Source of the DNA: Coriobacteriales bacterium
Lineage (GTDB): Bacteria > Actinomycetota > Coriobacteriia > Coriobacteriales > UBA8131
NCBI GenBank assembly: GCA_031268525.1
Contig: JAIRXA010000043.1
Coordinates: 1-8,896, forward strand
Length of the DNA stretch: 8,896 nt
Direction: 5' to 3'
Part shown: positions 4,863 to 8,896 of the stretch, piece by piece
How the letters are laid out: the number at the start of each line of letters is the position of its first letter
Position numbering within the stretch: the stretch's first letter is position 1
The notes under the pieces: generated by a model
Database searches by the model: none
Seen by the model: only the letters and a program-made list of their open reading frames with translations
Told to the model about the DNA's origin: nothing
Translations under genes and position numbers: made by a program

Positions 4863-5692
4863 TGGGCAAGGACAGTACGGACAAGGTCGAGGACGCAGGC
4901 GCGGGTGTCGGTGCCGGAAATGCTGGAGCCGGAACCACGGACGCGAGCGCGGGCGAGGCCGCGAGCGCGGGCGAGGCCGCGAGCGTCAGTGCCGATCATC
5001 TCTGGCGAATCGAGCAGGCCGAGGTAATCCTCGCCTACCACTTCCAAAACCCTCAGCTGCTCATTCAGGCGCTTACCCACCCCTCCGCCGCCGAAGACAA
5101 TCCGATCGAGAGCTCCTACGAACGCCTGGAATTCCTTGGCGATTCGCTTCTCGGCAGCTTCATTGCGCAGGCCATCTACGCCCGCTTCCCCGAACTCGAC
5201 GAAGGTGGCCTGACTCGCATCAAGGTTTCACTCGTCGCTGGCTCGGCGCTCACTGCGCGTGCTCGTGAGATCGGCCTCGCAGACCTCATCATCTTCGGTT
5301 CATCGGAGCGCGGCACCGGTAAGCGTGGCCTCACCTCCGCATTGGAAAACGTCTTTGAAGCACTCGTCGCGGCGCTTGCCCTCGACGGCGGTGAGGAGGT
5401 TGCGCGGCGCTGGGTGCTTTCGGTGCTCGGAACGCATATCAGCAGAGATATCGCCACCGAGCCGGAGAACCCCAAGTCGGCTCTGCAGGAGATACTGCAG
5501 GTAAAACGCATCACACCAACCTATGAGCTGATCGAAGCGGTCGGTCCACCACACGCGCGGGAGTTTACCTGCAACGTGCTGTCAAACAACATGGTTATCG
5601 GCACGGGCTGCGGGCATTCCAAGAAAGAAGCCGAAGCAAATGCGGCTACGGCTGCGCTGGCCGCCCTGCGGAAGCGACACAAAACCCGGTAA
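4862..5692 (+). CDS. rnc: Ribonuclease III with Ala/Gly-rich N-terminal extension
   Basis: 276 aa, longer than the usual 220-250 because of about 45 low-complexity residues (Ala, Gly, Glu, Ser, Thr) before the first catalytic-domain helix. RNase III cleaves double-stranded RNA, processing the rRNA precursor and structured mRNAs. The signature ERLEFLGDS is at 87-95, with E87, E90 and D94 matching the first metal-site acids. In the second motif the family's Asp-x-x-Glu reads N163-V-F-E166: the glutamate is kept but the aspartate is asparagine. A complete double-stranded RNA-binding domain follows at about 203-272 (PKSALQEILQ, GPPHAREF, SKKEAEANAA). ATG 4862 overlaps the plsX stop (TGATG), with GGAG 11 nt upstream, indicating coupled translation. 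A later start is possible, but no other ATG or GTG with a Shine-Dalgarno sequence is evident in the extension. Confidence 0.96.
   Translation: MGKDSTDKVEDAGAGVGAGNAGAGTTDASAGEAASAGEAASVSADHLWRIEQAEVILAYHFQNPQLLIQALTHPSAAEDNPIESSYERLEFLGDSLLGSFIAQAIYARFPELDEGGLTRIKVSLVAGSALTARAREIGLADLIIFGSSERGTGKRGLTSALENVFEALVAALALDGGEEVARRWVLSVLGTHISRDIATEPENPKSALQEILQVKRITPTYELIEAVGPPHAREFTCNVLSNNMVIGTGCGHSKKEAEANAATAALAALRKRHKTR
4943..4985 (+). repeat. 18-bp tandem repeat in the 5' end of rnc
   Basis: Two exact copies of an 18-bp unit (GCGAGCGCGGGCGAGGCC) at 4943-4960 and 4961-4978 are followed by seven bases of a third (4979-4985). They encode ASAGEA-ASAGEA-AS within the N-terminal extension. The unit is a multiple of three, so slippage would lengthen or shorten the tail without breaking the frame. 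Confidence 0.9.
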
Positions 5693-5729
5693 AACTCAGA
5701 TATACACCCGCAAACAGCTCGGTTTCCAC

Positions 5730-5735
5730 TAGAAT
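5730..5735 (+). promoter_or_regulatory. Candidate -10 of an smc promoter
   Basis: TAGAAT, the same hexamer as in the rpmF promoter, lies in the 148-bp gap between rnc and smc. There is no TGn extension and no convincing -35. If used, transcription would start near 5742 with a leader of about 100 nt. No terminator hairpin is seen in the gap, so read-through from rnc is also likely. Confidence 0.3.
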
Positions 5736-5830
5736 ATGTACAGTATGGTCAGGCGAGTGGACGCGCCCATCTCAGGCGTGCTCCACAATTTGCCTCTTCA
5801 CGCGAACAAGGGTCTGTCTCCATCGAACAA

Positions 5831-5836
5831 AAGGGG
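5831..5836 (+). promoter_or_regulatory. Ribosome binding site deciding the smc start
   Basis: AAGGGG lies four bases before GTG 5841. The frame is open back to ATG 5736 (35 more codons), but SMC proteins begin with MYLK-like residues immediately before the KGFKSF motif, so GTG 5841 is chosen. Confidence 0.6.
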
Positions 5837-5840
5837 AACC

Positions 5841-8800
5841 GTGTACCTCAGATCACTCATCATCAAGGGCTTCAAGTCCTTCGCCGACCGGGCGACCATG
5901 AACTTTGAACCGGGTATCTCGGTCATCGTCGGGCCCAATGGCTCCGGCAAGTCAAACGTTTCGGAAGCCGTGCTCTGGGTGCTCGGCGAGATCAAGCCCT
6001 CCAACCTGCGCGTTCAGGCTATGGAGGAGCTCATCTTCTCTGGTTCGTCGGCGCGTCAACCGGTGGGTGTGGCAGAGGTCGAACTGATTTTAGACAACGC
6101 CGATGGCACGCTACCCATCGAGTTTGAGCAGGTCTCCATCACGCGCCGCATGTATCGCAATGGCGAGAGCGAGTATTTCATCAACGGCTCACCCTGCCGC
6201 CGTATGGATATCATCGATATTCTCTTCGACTCCGGTATTGGTCAGGGAGCCCACAGCATCATAGGCCAGGGCAACCTCACGGCGGTGCTGGAATCGCGAC
6301 CCGAGGATCGCCGGGCATTGCTTGAGGAGGCCGCAGGTATCCTCAAGCACAAGAAGCGCAAGGAGAAGGCTTCGCGTAAATTGGCGGCAATGGACGCGTC
6401 GTTGGAGCGAGTCAACGACCTGATCCGCATCCTTGAATCCCAGTTGCGGCCTCTGGAACGTCAGGCTGCGCGCGCCCAACAGTACGCGACCGTCTCCGAT
6501 GAGCTCAAGGGTCTCGATCTGGCGCTGGCCGTCGATGACTTACGCAGCCTGCAACTGGAATGGAACAGGATTGGTCATTCTGAACGCGAGATCGACGCCG
6601 AGGCTGAGCTTGCACACTTCCGTCTCAATGAACGCGAAGCCGAGCTCGCCAAGCGTCAGCTGGCTCTGGAGGAGAAGGGCTTGTTTGCCGGCGACCTCAA
6701 CGAGCAGCGAATACGCTGCCAGTCGATCATCCAACGCCTCGATGCTGGCATGCTCGTATTGGAGGAAAAGGGCCGTCACATGGTCTCGCGACTCTCCGAC
6801 CTGCGCGCCAGTATCCACAATTCGGCAAGCCGCCTGAAGACGGCACGCACGGAGTTCGATGAGATCAGCGAGCGGCTTTCTGAGGGCGAGGGCAAGCTGG
6901 AGGCGCTGTACGGTGAGTTCAACAGTTTGACGCGCGAATCGGAGACGGCGCTCAAGGCACGGCGGCAGGCCGAGGAGGAGCACACACGGCTGTCGGCGGC
7001 GGTGCGAAACAACCAGACCGCACTGGATTCGGCGCGCGTGGCGCTGGCCAAAGCCGAAGAATCTCTGGGCTCGCTGGATGTTGAGGAGGGACTGCTCAAC
7101 GATAACCTCGCACAGCTGGAACAGGAGTTCGTCGGCGCTCAGGGCGTGTTGGCTGAACGACGTGGCAAGCTGGCATCTCTGGAGGCGACAATGCTCTCAG
7201 AGAGGGCTGGCTTAAGCGCGACCAAGGCAGAGATCGACAAACACGTACGCCTGACCGACGATCGCCGCGGCAAGCTGGATGCGCAACGCAAACTGCTGTC
7301 GGGAATTCAGGCCGAGATTCGCGCACTTGAGGAGGTCGACCGCGCCTTCGAAGCTGCCTCACCGGCCCTCAACTGGATCAAGGAGCACGAAACACAGTTC
7401 AAGGGTATCATCGGACCGGTTTCCTCGGCACTGCGCATACGCTCAGGTGCTGCGCTACCCTTTGATATCACAACCGAGGAGGCCGAGGTTCTCATCGAGC
7501 GGCTGCTCGGTGCCGATCTGTTCGGCCTGTTCGTCGCCGACGCGACGGCCGCCAATCTGATCGCCGAAAAGCTGCTTGCCGACGGAGCGGGCGCCGGAGA
7601 GCTCTCGCTCATCCCCCTGGAGGGGACGCGTGCTCTGGAGGATCAGGCACTGCGCGGTGAGCGCCTGCTGGATTATCTCGACTATCCCGAGGGTCATCGC
7701 GCTGCGGTGGAGGCCCTGCTCGGCGATATTTATCTGGCCGAATCGATTGTCGAAGCGCAGAAATATCGCCTGCGCGACCGCGTGGGCGCGCGCTTCGTTA
7801 CCCGCACGGGCGCCGTCGTGTGGCCGAACGGCAAGCTGACTCTTGGGATACAACTACACGATGTTGATAGTGTACTGGCCAGGCGGCGGAAACTGGATCT
7901 ACTCACCGACGAGGTGGGCAAGGCGACCGCTCTGCTCTCCGACGCGGAGCTGGAGTTCTCGCAGTCCGAGGAGAACCTTGCCGCCGCGAAGGAGGAGGAT
8001 TTTGAGATATCCCAGCGTCTGGCCAAGGTTTCGGGTGAGGTTGACGCGGCGCGGGAAGAGGCTGCCCGCCTGGAGGAGTCTCTGACCCAGCTGCTCTTTC
8101 GCCGTGAGGGTCTGGAGCACAAGTTGCGTGACCTGAGCTCCCGACGAGCGGCCGCCGGGCCACTCGCAGAGCAGTATGTCGAGCGCATCCTTGCCATGGA
8201 GAGCGATGCGGTGACGCTTGGCGAAGAACTCGCGACCGCTGGCGAGAGCCTTGCTCGCACGGGTGAGGAGCGCATGGGTGTCGGCGAGCGACTGGCGGAT
8301 ATCAAGGTACAGTTGGAGACAGCAAAGGGCTCCACCGGCTACCTCCGCAATCGCCACGACACACTCAAGACCGAGATCGCCGATCTGGAGACGATGCTGG
8401 AAGTCTCGCAGCAGACCCAGGCCTCACTCGATGTCATCCGTCAACGCATCGACCCGCTCTACCAACTTTACGAGCAGCTTCATGTCGGCGCCACCACCTG
8501 GGCCGAGAAACTGCGCGATCAGGCACAGTTTGAGCAGACCGACTCCAAAAACCTGCGTCAGGTCATCAATGAGGCATCCGGCGCCGTTGAGGAGGCGCGT
8601 GCTGAGATCGAGGGCATCAACGAGCGTCTGACCGAGCTGCGCATTGAGAAGGCGCGGCTCGGTAGCGAGGTCGATCACGCGGTCGCACGTATCACCGAAG
8701 AGAACGGTGCCATCCTGGAGGTTGCCCTGCAGATACCCGCACCCGAGGATCGACAGGCCGCCGCCGAGCGCGCCAATCGCCTGCGCAAGAAGCTCACGAC

Positions 8801-8896
8801 GATGGGCGCGGTCAATCATGTCGCCGCCGAGGAATTCGCGGCGCTCAAGACCCGGCGCGACTACATGCTCGCGCAGATCGAGGATCTCAAAGAGGC
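5841..8896 (+). CDS. smc: Chromosome partition protein SMC, 3' end cut by window
   Basis: 1018 codons are visible and uninterrupted, against about 1170-1200 aa for the family, so only the C-terminal half of the ATPase head (signature motif, Walker B) is missing. SMC dimers with ScpA/ScpB load at parS sites and extrude and compact DNA for chromosome segregation. N-terminal head: YLRSLIIKGFKSFADRA, Walker A GPNGSGKS (31-38), SEAVLWVLGE, MEELIFSGSSAR, then the conserved block around SIIGQGNL and EEAAGILKHKKRKEKASRKL, ending near residue 180. A long coiled coil rich in Leu/Glu/Arg/Ala reaches about 500. The hinge is about 522-669, from GIIGPV to NGKLTLG, and is divergent in sequence. The return coiled coil ends at the window edge near GAVNHVAAEEF, which matches the conserved entry to the C-terminal head. 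GTG start with AAGGGG upstream. Confidence 0.97.
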   Translation, partial: MYLRSLIIKGFKSFADRATMNFEPGISVIVGPNGSGKSNVSEAVLWVLGEIKPSNLRVQAMEELIFSGSSARQPVGVAEVELILDNADGTLPIEFEQVSITRRMYRNGESEYFINGSPCRRMDIIDILFDSGIGQGAHSIIGQGNLTAVLESRPEDRRALLEEAAGILKHKKRKEKASRKLAAMDASLERVNDLIRILESQLRPLERQAARAQQYATVSDELKGLDLALAVDDLRSLQLEWNRIGHSEREIDAEAELAHFRLNEREAELAKRQLALEEKGLFAGDLNEQRIRCQSIIQRLDAGMLVLEEKGRHMVSRLSDLRASIHNSASRLKTARTEFDEISERLSEGEGKLEALYGEFNSLTRESETALKARRQAEEEHTRLSAAVRNNQTALDSARVALAKAEESLGSLDVEEGLLNDNLAQLEQEFVGAQGVLAERRGKLASLEATMLSERAGLSATKAEIDKHVRLTDDRRGKLDAQRKLLSGIQAEIRALEEVDRAFEAASPALNWIKEHETQFKGIIGPVSSALRIRSGAALPFDITTEEAEVLIERLLGADLFGLFVADATAANLIAEKLLADGAGAGELSLIPLEGTRALEDQALRGERLLDYLDYPEGHRAAVEALLGDIYLAESIVEAQKYRLRDRVGARFVTRTGAVVWPNGKLTLGIQLHDVDSVLARRRKLDLLTDEVGKATALLSDAELEFSQSEENLAAAKEEDFEISQRLAKVSGEVDAAREEAARLEESLTQLLFRREGLEHKLRDLSSRRAAAGPLAEQYVERILAMESDAVTLGEELATAGESLARTGEERMGVGERLADIKVQLETAKGSTGYLRNRHDTLKTEIADLETMLEVSQQTQASLDVIRQRIDPLYQLYEQLHVGATTWAEKLRDQAQFEQTDSKNLRQVINEASGAVEEARAEIEGINERLTELRIEKARLGSEVDHAVARITEENGAILEVALQIPAPEDRQAAAERANRLRKKLTTMGAVNHVAAEEFAALKTRRDYMLAQIEDLKE

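Noticed and set aside
7730..8335. Minus-strand open frame of 201 codons inside smc
   Set aside because: Low-complexity Ser/Arg/Ala-rich translation typical of the antisense of a coiled-coil gene; smc is intact through the region.
1..8896. CRISPR array, tRNA or rRNA genes, insertion sequence or phage genes
   Set aside because: No spaced direct repeats of CRISPR size, no cloverleaf or rRNA-like segment, and no transposase, integrase or phage-like protein was seen in any frame.

Overview
The window is GC-rich actinobacterial-type DNA. The closest fit I can argue for is the Coriobacteriia, probably Eggerthellaceae. The argument rests on a Tat-exported FAD flavoprotein of the fumarate-reductase/ketosteroid-dehydrogenase fold sitting divergently beside a 12-TM membrane protein with a C-terminal LuxR-type helix-turn-helix, a pairing that is very common in that family. 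It is an inference from gene content; no rRNA or marker search was possible.

Layout. Left third (1-3484): an accessory-looking, divergently transcribed pair. On the minus strand a secreted FAD-dependent oxidoreductase (581 residues visible) runs off the left edge. On the plus strand lies a membrane-embedded LuxR-family regulator (507 aa). The 217-bp region between their starts holds a perfect 9-bp-arm inverted repeat (TTTCACCCC / GGGGTGAAA, 3-nt spacer) plus a separate half-site. This is the obvious candidate operator. Directly behind the regulator is a 5-copy repeat of ATTCCTGA whose first copy contains the stop codon.

Right two thirds (3485-8896): a housekeeping cluster on the plus strand, rpmF (ribosomal protein L32), plsX (acyl-ACP:phosphate acyltransferase), rnc (RNase III) and smc (chromosome condensation ATPase, cut by the right edge before its C-terminal head). 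rpmF has a good extended -10 promoter and a structured leader of about 100 nt. plsX and rnc overlap by one base, and smc follows after 148 bp that contains another candidate -10.

How the parts may work together: the regulator plausibly senses a small molecule through its membrane domain and controls the flavoprotein, which would act outside the cytoplasmic membrane on an organic substrate. The three residues that bind and protonate fumarate in flavocytochrome c fumarate reductase all appear to be replaced, two of them by tyrosines in positions reminiscent of 3-ketosteroid dehydrogenases. The substrate is therefore probably not fumarate and cannot be named from sequence. The housekeeping cluster links translation, phospholipid synthesis, RNA processing and chromosome segregation in a common bacterial order. 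Its noteworthy details are an Ala/Gly-rich repeat-built N-terminus on RNase III and an Asn where RNase III normally has a metal-binding Asp.
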